Positions 15,548-23,796 of a DNA stretch of 64,000 nt are shown one piece after another (positions within the stretch are counted from its first letter, which is position 1; each line of letters opens with the position of its first letter). The position numbers and the translations under genes are program-made. Under the pieces are notes generated by a model. That model worked only from the letters and a program-made list of their open reading frames with translations, was not told the DNA's origin and searched no databases. Location: contig PNMQ01000006.1 of assembly GCA_013823725.1 (NCBI GenBank), forward strand, positions 65,746 through 129,745, given 5' to 3'. This DNA comes from Candidatus Pelagibacter sp. (GTDB lineage: Bacteria > Pseudomonadota > Alphaproteobacteria > Paracaedibacterales > CAIOTO01).

Positions 15548-16917
15548 GATACTTTTTTTTTAAGCTGCATTTTTTCAATGATATCAGAAAGCTCATGTAA
15601 AGTCGAAGTTGTTAAAAGTTCGTCATCACCTTGAACCATAACGCGGATAAGAGGCTCTGTTCCAGAAGAACGAACAAGCAAACGGCCTGATTTCCCTAAA
15701 CGTTCTCTTGCTCTTTCAATCGCATGAACAAGCACAGGATCGGCTTCATCGAGAGGTTCGGCTAGAGGAATATTCTGAAGCTTTTGAGAAACAGGACTAA
15801 AAACAGAAGTTAATTCACTGCAGCTAACATTCTTATCTTGCATTAAAGTCAAAATTTGCAAAGCAGAAATAACACCATCACCAGTAGTTGAATAATCACT
15901 TAAAATAACATGACCAGACTGTTCACCACCAATATTGCATCCTTTAGCTTGCATCATAGCAAACACATGGCTATCACCTACTGCAGAGCGATAAAGTTTC
16001 AAACCCAGACTTTCTAAAAATCTTTCTAAGCCCAGATTACTCATTGTTGTTCCAACAATACCTTGACCTCTTAACAATCCACGTGCATGCCATTTGTAAG
16101 CAATGGCTGCTAATATTTGATCACCATCAACAATATTTCCCTTTTCATCAACAAGAATCAAACGGTCGGCATCACCATCCAAGGCGATACCTATATGTGC
16201 TTGGTGTTCCAATACTGCTTTTTGAAGTCCTTGCGGGTAAGTTGCCCCACATTGATCATTAATGTTGTTACCTTGCGGATCAACACCTAAAGCAATAACT
16301 TCTGCACCTAATTCCCACAATAACCTTGGAGCAACTTTATAAGCAGCACCGTGGGCACAATCTACTACAATTTTCAATCCATCTAATCTTAAGCCACGAG
16401 GAAACGTTGCTTTTGCATATTCTATATATCTTCCAACAGCGTCGTCTAAACGTTTAGCCTTACCGCAATATTGCGCATCAGGAAGGTCAATATCTTCAGA
16501 TAATAATTTTTCAATTTGAGTTTGCTGATCGTAAGACATTTTACAACCGTCAGATTTAAAAATCTTGATCCCATTATCCATGTAAGGATTATGAGATGCA
16601 GAAATCATTACTCCAAAATCTGCTCTTAAAGATCTAGTTAACATTGCAACAGCGGGTGTTGGAACAGGACCTAACAAAATAACATCTATTCCCATAGATA
16701 CATAACCAGCTACAAGTGCTGATTCCACCATATATCCTGATAGTCGCGTATCTTTGCCTATAACAACAGTTAACCTATTACTATGATGCTGATGTAATTC
16801 TGTATCTAGAAAATATTTTGATGTAGAAACCGCAATATTAACAATTTCACTAGGTGTCATTGGCCATTTGTTAGCGCGTCCACGAATACCATCAGTTCCA
16901 AAATATTTTTTCATCAT
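15544..16917 (-). CDS. glmM: Phosphoglucosamine mutase
   Basis: Converts glucosamine 6-phosphate to glucosamine 1-phosphate on the way to UDP-GlcNAc for peptidoglycan. The 457 residues have the four-domain phosphohexomutase layout: MKKYFGTDGIRGRANKWPMT at the start, the phosphorylated Ser108 in MISASHNPYMDNG, the metal loop DGDADRLI near residue 245, the GEQSGHVI sugar-binding loop near 335, and the phosphate-binding RSSGTEPLIRVM at the end. An AGGGTG element precedes the start. It opens a four-gene minus-strand run with rpiB, asd and the solute-binding protein. The symporter gene lies 20 bases upstream on the same strand and may belong to the same transcript. Confidence 0.95.
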   Translation of the reverse strand: MMKKYFGTDGIRGRANKWPMTPSEIVNIAVSTSKYFLDTELHQHHSNRLTVVIGKDTRLSGYMVESALVAGYVSMGIDVILLGPVPTPAVAMLTRSLRADFGVMISASHNPYMDNGIKIFKSDGCKMSYDQQTQIEKLLSEDIDLPDAQYCGKAKRLDDAVGRYIEYAKATFPRGLRLDGLKIVVDCAHGAAYKVAPRLLWELGAEVIALGVDPQGNNINDQCGATYPQGLQKAVLEHQAHIGIALDGDADRLILVDEKGNIVDGDQILAAIAYKWHARGLLRGQGIVGTTMSNLGLERFLESLGLKLYRSAVGDSHVFAMMQAKGCNIGGEQSGHVILSDYSTTGDGVISALQILTLMQDKNVSCSELTSVFSPVSQKLQNIPLAEPLDEADPVLVHAIERARERLGKSGRLLVRSSGTEPLIRVMVQGDDELLTTSTLHELSDIIEKMQLKKKVS

Positions 16918-16937
16918 ACACCCTATTCTAATATTTA

Positions 16938-18176
16938 TTATGCGGCTAAAGCAGTTGTTTTATTATCGCTATAATAAATATCTGCGTTGTGCATACCTTC
17001 CATGCTATCGACTGTCAAAGTGACAGCTGCATCACCCGTAATGCTAATTGTTGTTCTAAAAATATCCATAAAACTATCGATACCTAGAATCAGAGCAATA
17101 GCTGCTTCGTGGGGCAAATTGATTGCTGACAAAACAATAGGCATCATAGCAATAGCTGCACGAGGAATTCCTGCTCCTCCAATAGATCCTAATGTTGCTG
17201 TAAAGATAATAACCCCATAATCAGAAAGACTAAGCACGTGCCCCATAGCTTGAGCAAAAGCTACAACACAAAGACCCAAATAAATAGCTAGACCATCCAT
17301 GTTGATACTTGCTCCAAGCGGTAACAAAAATGAAGAACTTACTTCAGAAACACCTAATTTTTCGCGACAAACTGACATGGTAATAGGAAGAGAAGCTTTT
17401 GTGCTACTTGTTGAAAGAGCCATAGCTTGATATTCAAAACTTTTTTTGTAAAAAGGTAAAGGTGATAATTTCCCAAAATATTTGATCATTGCCCCAAAAA
17501 TGAGATATTGAGCAAGAAAGGCAAATAAACCAGTCATAACTAATTTACTTAAACCAAGCAATACGCCCGTACCTTGCGAACCAACACACCATGCCATTAG
17601 ACAAAATGCAGCAACAGGTGAGAATAAGACGATAATGCGAACCATAGCCAAAACAAAATCAGTCAATTCCCTTACCGCTCTATGAATCTTGTTGGCTTTC
17701 TCCCCCATTGAAACAAGGGTGATACCACAAAAAATAGCGAAGAAAACAACCTGAAGAATTTTACCATTTGCCATGGCGCCAATGGCATTTTCTGGCACAA
17801 TTTTCATGAGCATATCGAGAGGATGAAATGGAAGAATTTTTTCATTAACGCCTGTTGGAATACTTAGACCAATTCCTGGTTTAAAAATAAGTGCGCTTCC
17901 AATACCTATAACAATCGCAAACATTGTACATAATATGTATGCACCTGCAGCTTTAATACCGATTCGTCCAAGTTTTTGAGCATTTTTAATACTCCCTAAG
18001 CCATTAATAATTGAAAAGAAAACGAGAGGCACAACAATCATTTGGATGAGTCTTAAAAATAAATCTCCAAATGGTTTCAAATACACAGTATGAGGGCCCA
18101 TTACAAAGCCTGTAATAATCCCCAACAAAAGTCCTAAAACTACTTTTTGCCACAATGGTCGTTTCGGTATATGCAT
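16938..18176 (-). CDS. Dicarboxylate/amino acid:cation symporter (DAACS family)
   Basis: Inner-membrane secondary transporter of the GltP/DctA family that takes up glutamate, aspartate or C4-dicarboxylates with Na+ or H+. The 412 residues contain the re-entrant loop ALSTSSTKASLPITM, the transport-core helix LPLGASINMDGLAIYLG (the NMDG ion-binding motif), the second hairpin ATLGSIGGAGIPRAAIAMMPIVL, and the substrate-contacting GIDSFMDIFRTTISITGDAAVTL with the conserved Asp and Arg. The Arg in DIFRT favours acidic amino acids or dicarboxylates. It lies 20 bases upstream of glmM on the same strand. For a host-associated cell it would import host carbon or amino acids. Confidence 0.9.
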   Translation of the reverse strand: MHIPKRPLWQKVVLGLLLGIITGFVMGPHTVYLKPFGDLFLRLIQMIVVPLVFFSIINGLGSIKNAQKLGRIGIKAAGAYILCTMFAIVIGIGSALIFKPGIGLSIPTGVNEKILPFHPLDMLMKIVPENAIGAMANGKILQVVFFAIFCGITLVSMGEKANKIHRAVRELTDFVLAMVRIIVLFSPVAAFCLMAWCVGSQGTGVLLGLSKLVMTGLFAFLAQYLIFGAMIKYFGKLSPLPFYKKSFEYQAMALSTSSTKASLPITMSVCREKLGVSEVSSSFLLPLGASINMDGLAIYLGLCVVAFAQAMGHVLSLSDYGVIIFTATLGSIGGAGIPRAAIAMMPIVLSAINLPHEAAIALILGIDSFMDIFRTTISITGDAAVTLTVDSMEGMHNADIYYSDNKTTALAA

Positions 18177-18365
18177 ATATGAATCTACTTTAATAATAAA
18201 TATAAGTTATGATAAATGTTTTCATAAAAAATGCAAATAAATATTATACTTTCTAACAAAACACAATACTATTGTATAGCAAATAAAAAAATAAATAAAC
18301 AAAAATTAATAGTAAATTAATTAAAGTAAAATATATTAATTGGAAATCTAAATCAAGGAAACTTC

Positions 18366-18620
18366 ATGAATATCATCAAGTCTATACTTTTTGGGTTTTC
18401 GACAGGATTTTTAGGATGCATTATTCAAAAGGAAATAGATTTTTCGTCTCCATTTCATTCTACCAGCACTGATTTCAAACACAACTATCAACTAGATGAT
18501 ATCTGCAACTTTCAAATTTCAGAAAATAATGCAAAAGAAGATTACTTTTTTGAAGATAGGGCTAATGAAATAAAGGATATTCCTTTAAAATTTGAAAACT
18601 TAGACATTAAAACTTTATAA
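18366..18620 (+). CDS. Small acidic protein with signal-like N-terminus, unknown
   Basis: Unrecognised protein of 84 residues. A good ribosome-binding site (AAGGAAA) precedes the ATG by six bases, which makes it likely to be real. The first 20 residues are hydrophobic with a Cys (STGFLGCIIQKE), so it could be a lipoprotein, but the lipobox is imperfect (Phe rather than Leu at -3). The rest is polar and acidic (DDICNFQISENN, FFEDRANEIKD) with no repeats. It precedes valS by 66 bases on the same strand. No family or function can be assigned. Confidence 0.5.
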   Translation: MNIIKSILFGFSTGFLGCIIQKEIDFSSPFHSTSTDFKHNYQLDDICNFQISENNAKEDYFFEDRANEIKDIPLKFENLDIKTL

Positions 18621-18686
18621 AGTTCTCGAAAAAATCCCATCATTTGTGTTAAATTTATCTTAGTTTTCTAGATAAGTTATTATTTC

Positions 18687-21308
18687 ATGTTTTCTCGTTT
18701 TTTTGAATTTTCTCAAGAAGAAAATCGTATTTACCAAAGCACTCAAAAATTTTTCTTCAACTCAGATAATAAATTTGATCAAAACTACTGCATCATGATG
18801 CCTCCACCCAATGTAACAGGAAGCTTACATTTAGGGCATGCTCTTAATGATACTTTGCAAGACATACTTGTACGATTTCACCGCAAAAAAGGAATGAATG
18901 TTCTTTGGCAACCCGGTACAGATCATGCAGGTATAGCAACACAAGTTGTTGTAGAACGCCAACTTGAAGCAGAAGGAACAGATAGACATACCCTTGAACG
19001 TGAAAAATTTATAGAACGTATCTGGCAGTGGAAAGAACAATCAGGCAATACCATAGTAGAACAAAAAAAACGCCTTGGAATTAGCCCTGCTTGGGAAAGA
19101 GAACGTTTTACAATGGATGAAGGCTTATCCAAAGCTGTTCAAAAAGTATTTATTTCATTGTATGAAGAAGGTCTTATCTATAAAGCTAAAAAACTTGTTA
19201 ACTGGGACACTCAACTTCAAACAGCATTGTCGGATTTGGAAGTAGTCAACAAAGAATGCGATGGTTTTCTTTGGTATATTCGATATAAAACCAATACGGC
19301 CGAAGATATTATTGTTGCAACAACTCGGCCTGAAACAATGTTTGGAGACACAGCCATTGCTGTTAACCCTGAAGACAATAAATGGAAACATCTTATTGGT
19401 AAACAAGCAAAAATTCCATTAACAGACACTTATATTCCCATTATTGCCGATGACTATTGCATGATAGATAAGGGTTCAGGAGCCGTTAAAATTACGCCAG
19501 GTCACGATTTTAATGACTTTCTTGTAAGCGAACGCCATAAACTTCCTATGATAAATATTATATCTACTGACGGTAAAATGATAGCACCCTGCCCGCAGCA
19601 ATTTATTGGACTATCCATTGATGAAGCACGTAAAAAATTGCTATCCGAATTAGAAGATCAGGCCTATTTAGAAAAATCTGAAAAAATTAAAAATCAAGTA
19701 CCTTACAGCGACAGAACAGGTGTGCGAATCGAACCCTTCCTTACTGAACAATGGTTTTTAGACGCGCAAAAATTAGCAGGTCCTGCTTTAGAAGCTGTAA
19801 AATCTGGAAGAACAAATTTTCACCCTAAAAATTGGGAAAATACTTATTTTAATTGGATGGAAAATATTCAGCCTTGGTGTATTTCTAGGCAAATTTGGTG
19901 GGGTCATCGTATCCCTATTTGGTACGGTCCGGATAACACAATATTTACAGCATGCACAGAAGACGAAGCACAGGCAAAAGCAAATGCGTTTTATGGGAAA
20001 ACTGTAGAAATCCACCAAGATAATGATGTTTTAGACACTTGGTTTTCATCGGCATTATGGCCTTTTTCAACTCTTGGTTGGCCAGACAAAACACCAGAAT
20101 TAAGCCAGTATTACCCTACTCAAGTTTTGGCAACAGGTTTTGATATTATCTTTTTCTGGGTTGCACGCATGATGATGATGGGTTTGCATTTTATGAAAGA
20201 TGTTCCTTTCAAAGACGTCTATATTCACGCTATTGTGCGTGACGAAAAAGGTCATAAAATGTCTAAATCAAAAGGCAACGTTATTGACCCTCTAGAATTG
20301 ATTAATAAATTTGGTTCGGATGCCTTACGTCTTACACTAACAAAGCTTTCTGTACCAGGAAGAGACGTTAAAATTGGCGACCAGATTGTTGAGCAATCAC
20401 GAAATTTCATAACAAAACTATGGAACGCTAGCAAGTTTATACATACCATGACAGGCCAAATTTCTAACACTGAACTTTCAGCGTTTGGCACCCATTCATT
20501 AAAACTTCCATTAAATGTATGGATTGTTAAAAAGACCCTAGATATGTCTAGAAGTGTTGAAGAAAATATAAAAGATTACCGTTTTGATCTTATGTATAAC
20601 ACAATCCATAGTTACTTTTGGGACGATTTATGCGATTTTTATATCGAAGCAAGTAAACCTATGACTGATGAATCTTCTTGTTCAGATGAAATACGTTTAA
20701 CTATAGCATGGTGCTTCAACGTATTTTTAAACTATCTGAACCCAATTGCACCAACAGTAACAGAAGTTATTAAAGAAAAACTTTTTCCTGAATCTGATTT
20801 TTTGATTAATCAAATTTATTCCAAAACTGATGTTCATCATCCAGATATTTTGAAGGATCACGTTAAAAACATCGCCGTAATGAAAGATTTTGTTGAAGAT
20901 ATAAGGTCTTTAAGAGGTTTGATTCAAATTAAAGGATCAGAAAAATTAAGCTTGTATGTTCCCGAAAACAGCACAATGCATAACCTCGTACATAGCGAAT
21001 GGAAATGGGTTAGCCAGCTTGCTCGTTTATCAAGCATAACAGATCAACAAGGGGAAATTCCTATCACTTGCCAAGGAGACGCTCTTTTTTTAGGTTTACC
21101 CAAAAATGTTCAAATTGAAGATATCATTGAACTTATTGAAAAGAACAAGGAAGATTTAAGCATTGAAATTGAAAGACTCAACAAAAAAATAGCTAATGTT
21201 GCGTTTAAAGAAAACAAACCAGAACTGTGGCAAGAAGACTTTAATGCTCAGGAAATAAAATCAAAAGAACGTGAAAAAATATCTCATATTTTGGGATCTT
21301 TTCAATAA
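18687..21308 (+). CDS. valS: Valyl-tRNA synthetase
   Basis: Class I aminoacyl-tRNA synthetase that charges tRNA-Val. The 873 residues include the HIGH-type motif in PPPNVTGSLHLGHALND near residue 38, the CP1 editing domain (about 200-350, with TTRPETMFGDTAIAV), the WxxSxxxW-like zinc/CP core, and the KMSKSKGN loop with Lys524. The anticodon-binding helical domain follows (about 590-730). The C-terminal coiled coil (IVELIEKNKEDL-type, last 70 residues) is the ValS tRNA-binding arm. All active motifs are intact. Length is typical for the bacterial enzyme. A secreted coiled-coil protein starts 20 bases downstream, and the TonB-receptor gene follows it, so they may be read from the same transcript. 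Confidence 0.96.
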   Translation: MFSRFFEFSQEENRIYQSTQKFFFNSDNKFDQNYCIMMPPPNVTGSLHLGHALNDTLQDILVRFHRKKGMNVLWQPGTDHAGIATQVVVERQLEAEGTDRHTLEREKFIERIWQWKEQSGNTIVEQKKRLGISPAWERERFTMDEGLSKAVQKVFISLYEEGLIYKAKKLVNWDTQLQTALSDLEVVNKECDGFLWYIRYKTNTAEDIIVATTRPETMFGDTAIAVNPEDNKWKHLIGKQAKIPLTDTYIPIIADDYCMIDKGSGAVKITPGHDFNDFLVSERHKLPMINIISTDGKMIAPCPQQFIGLSIDEARKKLLSELEDQAYLEKSEKIKNQVPYSDRTGVRIEPFLTEQWFLDAQKLAGPALEAVKSGRTNFHPKNWENTYFNWMENIQPWCISRQIWWGHRIPIWYGPDNTIFTACTEDEAQAKANAFYGKTVEIHQDNDVLDTWFSSALWPFSTLGWPDKTPELSQYYPTQVLATGFDIIFFWVARMMMMGLHFMKDVPFKDVYIHAIVRDEKGHKMSKSKGNVIDPLELINKFGSDALRLTLTKLSVPGRDVKIGDQIVEQSRNFITKLWNASKFIHTMTGQISNTELSAFGTHSLKLPLNVWIVKKTLDMSRSVEENIKDYRFDLMYNTIHSYFWDDLCDFYIEASKPMTDESSCSDEIRLTIAWCFNVFLNYLNPIAPTVTEVIKEKLFPESDFLINQIYSKTDVHHPDILKDHVKNIAVMKDFVEDIRSLRGLIQIKGSEKLSLYVPENSTMHNLVHSEWKWVSQLARLSSITDQQGEIPITCQGDALFLGLPKNVQIEDIIELIEKNKEDLSIEIERLNKKIANVAFKENKPELWQEDFNAQEIKSKEREKISHILGSFQ

Positions 21309-21328
21309 ACTAATGTAAGGGCTCTAGT

Positions 21329-21961
21329 ATGAATTACAACGTCTCTAAATTACTTTTAATGAGTTCTATCCTATTCCTTAACCACATTAAGATTATGCAC
21401 GCTGCAGATAAATCATCAAATTTGAATAGAGATACTCACAACAAACCAGCACAAGCAGAAAAAAGAGAGGACAGAAAAGTTGACCATCACTATCTTGCAA
21501 AATTAAAAGATATACAAATCAACTATCACAAAGTACTTGAAGAAATTAGAGTTAAATTAGAGTCAGAATCCAAAAAAAATTGTTTACAAACGAATCACTT
21601 AGAGGATGCAAAAAAGAAAATAAAACTATTAGAAATACATTACCAAGAATTAGTCAGCAGCCTAAAATCATCTGCCCCTACGCCAAAATTGAATCAAAAA
21701 ATTGATATCTCCCTTTTAATGGGATCTGATTCAGCCGAATGGATAGAGCAACTTAAAAAAGCATATGATTCTAAAGCTAAAAAAAATAATGATGGCCCCA
21801 ATGCCTTTTATCAAACACAAGATTTACCTGTATCACAAAAATCTGTACCAACAAAAACACTAGATTATGACGACCAAATGATCAATAAAAACTTTACACC
21901 TTACAATACCGTTCAAGAAATAGATGAAAATCTGAACAAACAAGCACTTCAATATGAATAG
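21329..21961 (+). CDS. Secreted coiled-coil protein, unknown
   Basis: Unrecognised protein of 210 residues. A signal peptide is likely at the start (MNYNVSKLLLMSSILFLNHIKIMHAADK), with cleavage near HAA. The central part (residues 45-115) has heptad-like spacing with Leu/Ile and many Lys/Glu (YHKVLEEIRVKLESESKK), so a coiled coil is likely. The tail is Asn- and Gln-rich. A ribosome-binding site GTAAGGG precedes the start. Its last 8 bases overlap the start of the TonB-receptor-like gene, so the two are translationally coupled. A periplasmic partner of the receptor is a reasonable guess, not shown. Confidence 0.55.
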   Translation: MNYNVSKLLLMSSILFLNHIKIMHAADKSSNLNRDTHNKPAQAEKREDRKVDHHYLAKLKDIQINYHKVLEEIRVKLESESKKNCLQTNHLEDAKKKIKLLEIHYQELVSSLKSSAPTPKLNQKIDISLLMGSDSAEWIEQLKKAYDSKAKKNNDGPNAFYQTQDLPVSQKSVPTKTLDYDDQMINKNFTPYNTVQEIDENLNKQALQYE

Positions 21962-23789
21962 GAACCTTAGTTTTTTAATAATATGTTCTTACAGCTTAAC
22001 TATTTTTTTTACACAATTATCATATGCTACTCAAAAAAGTTCTTTACCTAAAATAACGGTATATGGTGCACGTCATAAAAACAAAACTTATACAGTAATT
22101 TCCCCCAAAGAAGCTAATAATTTTCAATATAAACATTTAACCGATATTTTGAATCACTCACCAAGTTTTAACTATTCGGAGAGATCTATTTTTTATAGGG
22201 CAACCAATACTCAACATACCCGTTTATTTGTAGAAGATATCGAATTTAATGATCTTACATCATATAATCAAAGCCTCGATTCTTCATTTGTTACAACAGA
22301 CACTACATCTCATATATCCTTAAACGATCCCATAAGTGCATCTAACAGCGATACTATAGGAGCTAATATTCAAATTAATTCAGAAAAAGGAAAAGGTGAA
22401 ACTAGCCAGTTTGCGTTGGTAGAATATGGATCTCGAGATACTTCAACACTTGAATACAATATTCAAGGAGAAAAAAGGGATCTTGATTTCAATATAACTA
22501 TGAAAAATGAAGCAACAAAAGGAATAATAACGAAACCCAAGCACCTAAGATCTAAATCTCGTCATCATGAACCTGATGGAGTTCATAAAATGAACTATAG
22601 TTCAAGATTTGGATTGCAATGTACACCCCATGTCCGCATTCAAACCTTTCATAGAGGATTCAGTAATGATTCTGAATATGTTCATTTTGAGGCCAATACT
22701 CCAAGTGGGTTATCAACATTAAAAAATCAACTTAATAAAATAGAGCTAATACATGATGCCACTAGACGTCAGATAAAAAATAAAATTTCTGTTTATAATT
22801 TAGATTTTAAAAGGAATCAACGTATTCTTGAAAATCCTGCTGTAGAAAATTATGTTAATTCACAGCAAAAGGGGTTACACCTTGAACATTCACAAACCAT
22901 AAACCCTCTTTATGCATTTTTGATTAAAACTGAAGTTCATGAACATGTTTTAACATCTACACTTTTGAAAAAAAAGTCGGTTAAATATAAAGGTATACAT
23001 TCACATTCCTTCTGTTTTAGTAGAAACAATAAGTTCCATTTTAAAAATACCGTTACTAAAAGCAATAAAAACAATGATTTTAATTATTCCCTTGTCTATG
23101 AACACTATTTACCCCAAACAAAAACCACTATCAATCTTACGCATAAAACGGCTTCTTTAGAGCCTTCATTAATGCAGCTTTACATTCCCCAATGGGGAGG
23201 AAACCCTGACCTTAAAACAGAAAAATCAGTAATAGATCAAATAGATCTTGTTCAATTGCTGACTAATAATCTTGTAGTATCTATGTCTGTTTTTCATCAG
23301 AACTTAAAAGATCTTATTTATAGTACGCGCATGGATGAAAACCAGTGGAAATTAAAAAATATTGGAAAAACACAAAGCCACGGGTCAGAAATCAAATTAA
23401 AATATAATATGTTGAATTGGCAATTTTCATTGGGTTATTCCTACCTGGAATTCAAAAATCTTTTTGATTCCAGCATTCTTATCAGACGTCCACGCCATAT
23501 TTATAGTGCTAGTTTGCTACATGAGAATGATGATTTTTTAAAAGGTATACAAGTTTCTTTTAAAAGAAACGAATATGACTCAGATTCAATGAACTGGAAT
23601 TCTCCAAAGATGTATCATAGCCCACCTATTTTTCGTGTTTTTGCTTCAAAGAAAATATATTCTTACCCAAATCTTTGGTTATTTTGCAGAGCTGAAAATA
23701 TTTTTAATCGGTACTACGAATCTCCAAAAGAATACATAAAAGAAGGGGTTGGAATATTTGTTGGTTTTAAAACAAATATTCACTCCTAA
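21954..23789 (+). CDS. TonB-dependent receptor-like outer membrane protein
   Basis: Predicted 22-stranded beta-barrel importer, 611 residues. After a signal peptide (to about residue 25, QLSYATQ) the short plug region has the family pattern KITVYGARHKNKTYTVISPKE, LTDILNHSPSF, and TRLFVEDIEFND with VDG-like turn. The barrel part (about 170-611) alternates polar and aromatic residues and contains late marks such as ENIFNRYYESP, the canonical last-strand motif. The plug lacks an obvious DxLxxxPG match and the C-terminus ends FKTNIHS rather than in Phe, so it is a diverged member. The ligand is unknown. The upstream coiled-coil gene overlaps by 8 bases; rne ends 7 bases beyond its stop on the other strand. 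Confidence 0.7.
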   Translation: MNRNLSFLIICSYSLTIFFTQLSYATQKSSLPKITVYGARHKNKTYTVISPKEANNFQYKHLTDILNHSPSFNYSERSIFYRATNTQHTRLFVEDIEFNDLTSYNQSLDSSFVTTDTTSHISLNDPISASNSDTIGANIQINSEKGKGETSQFALVEYGSRDTSTLEYNIQGEKRDLDFNITMKNEATKGIITKPKHLRSKSRHHEPDGVHKMNYSSRFGLQCTPHVRIQTFHRGFSNDSEYVHFEANTPSGLSTLKNQLNKIELIHDATRRQIKNKISVYNLDFKRNQRILENPAVENYVNSQQKGLHLEHSQTINPLYAFLIKTEVHEHVLTSTLLKKKSVKYKGIHSHSFCFSRNNKFHFKNTVTKSNKNNDFNYSLVYEHYLPQTKTTINLTHKTASLEPSLMQLYIPQWGGNPDLKTEKSVIDQIDLVQLLTNNLVVSMSVFHQNLKDLIYSTRMDENQWKLKNIGKTQSHGSEIKLKYNMLNWQFSLGYSYLEFKNLFDSSILIRRPRHIYSASLLHENDDFLKGIQVSFKRNEYDSDSMNWNSPKMYHSPPIFRVFASKKIYSYPNLWLFCRAENIFNRYYESPKEYIKEGVGIFVGFKTNIHS

Positions 23790-23796
23790 CAATCAA

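Noticed and set aside
18306-18324. TTAA-N7-TTAA upstream of the small gene at 18366, as a third CtrA box
   Set aside because: It lies in nearly pure A/T sequence with extra TTAA copies around it, and lacks the TTAAC-N3-TTTTTAAG extension shared by the other two.
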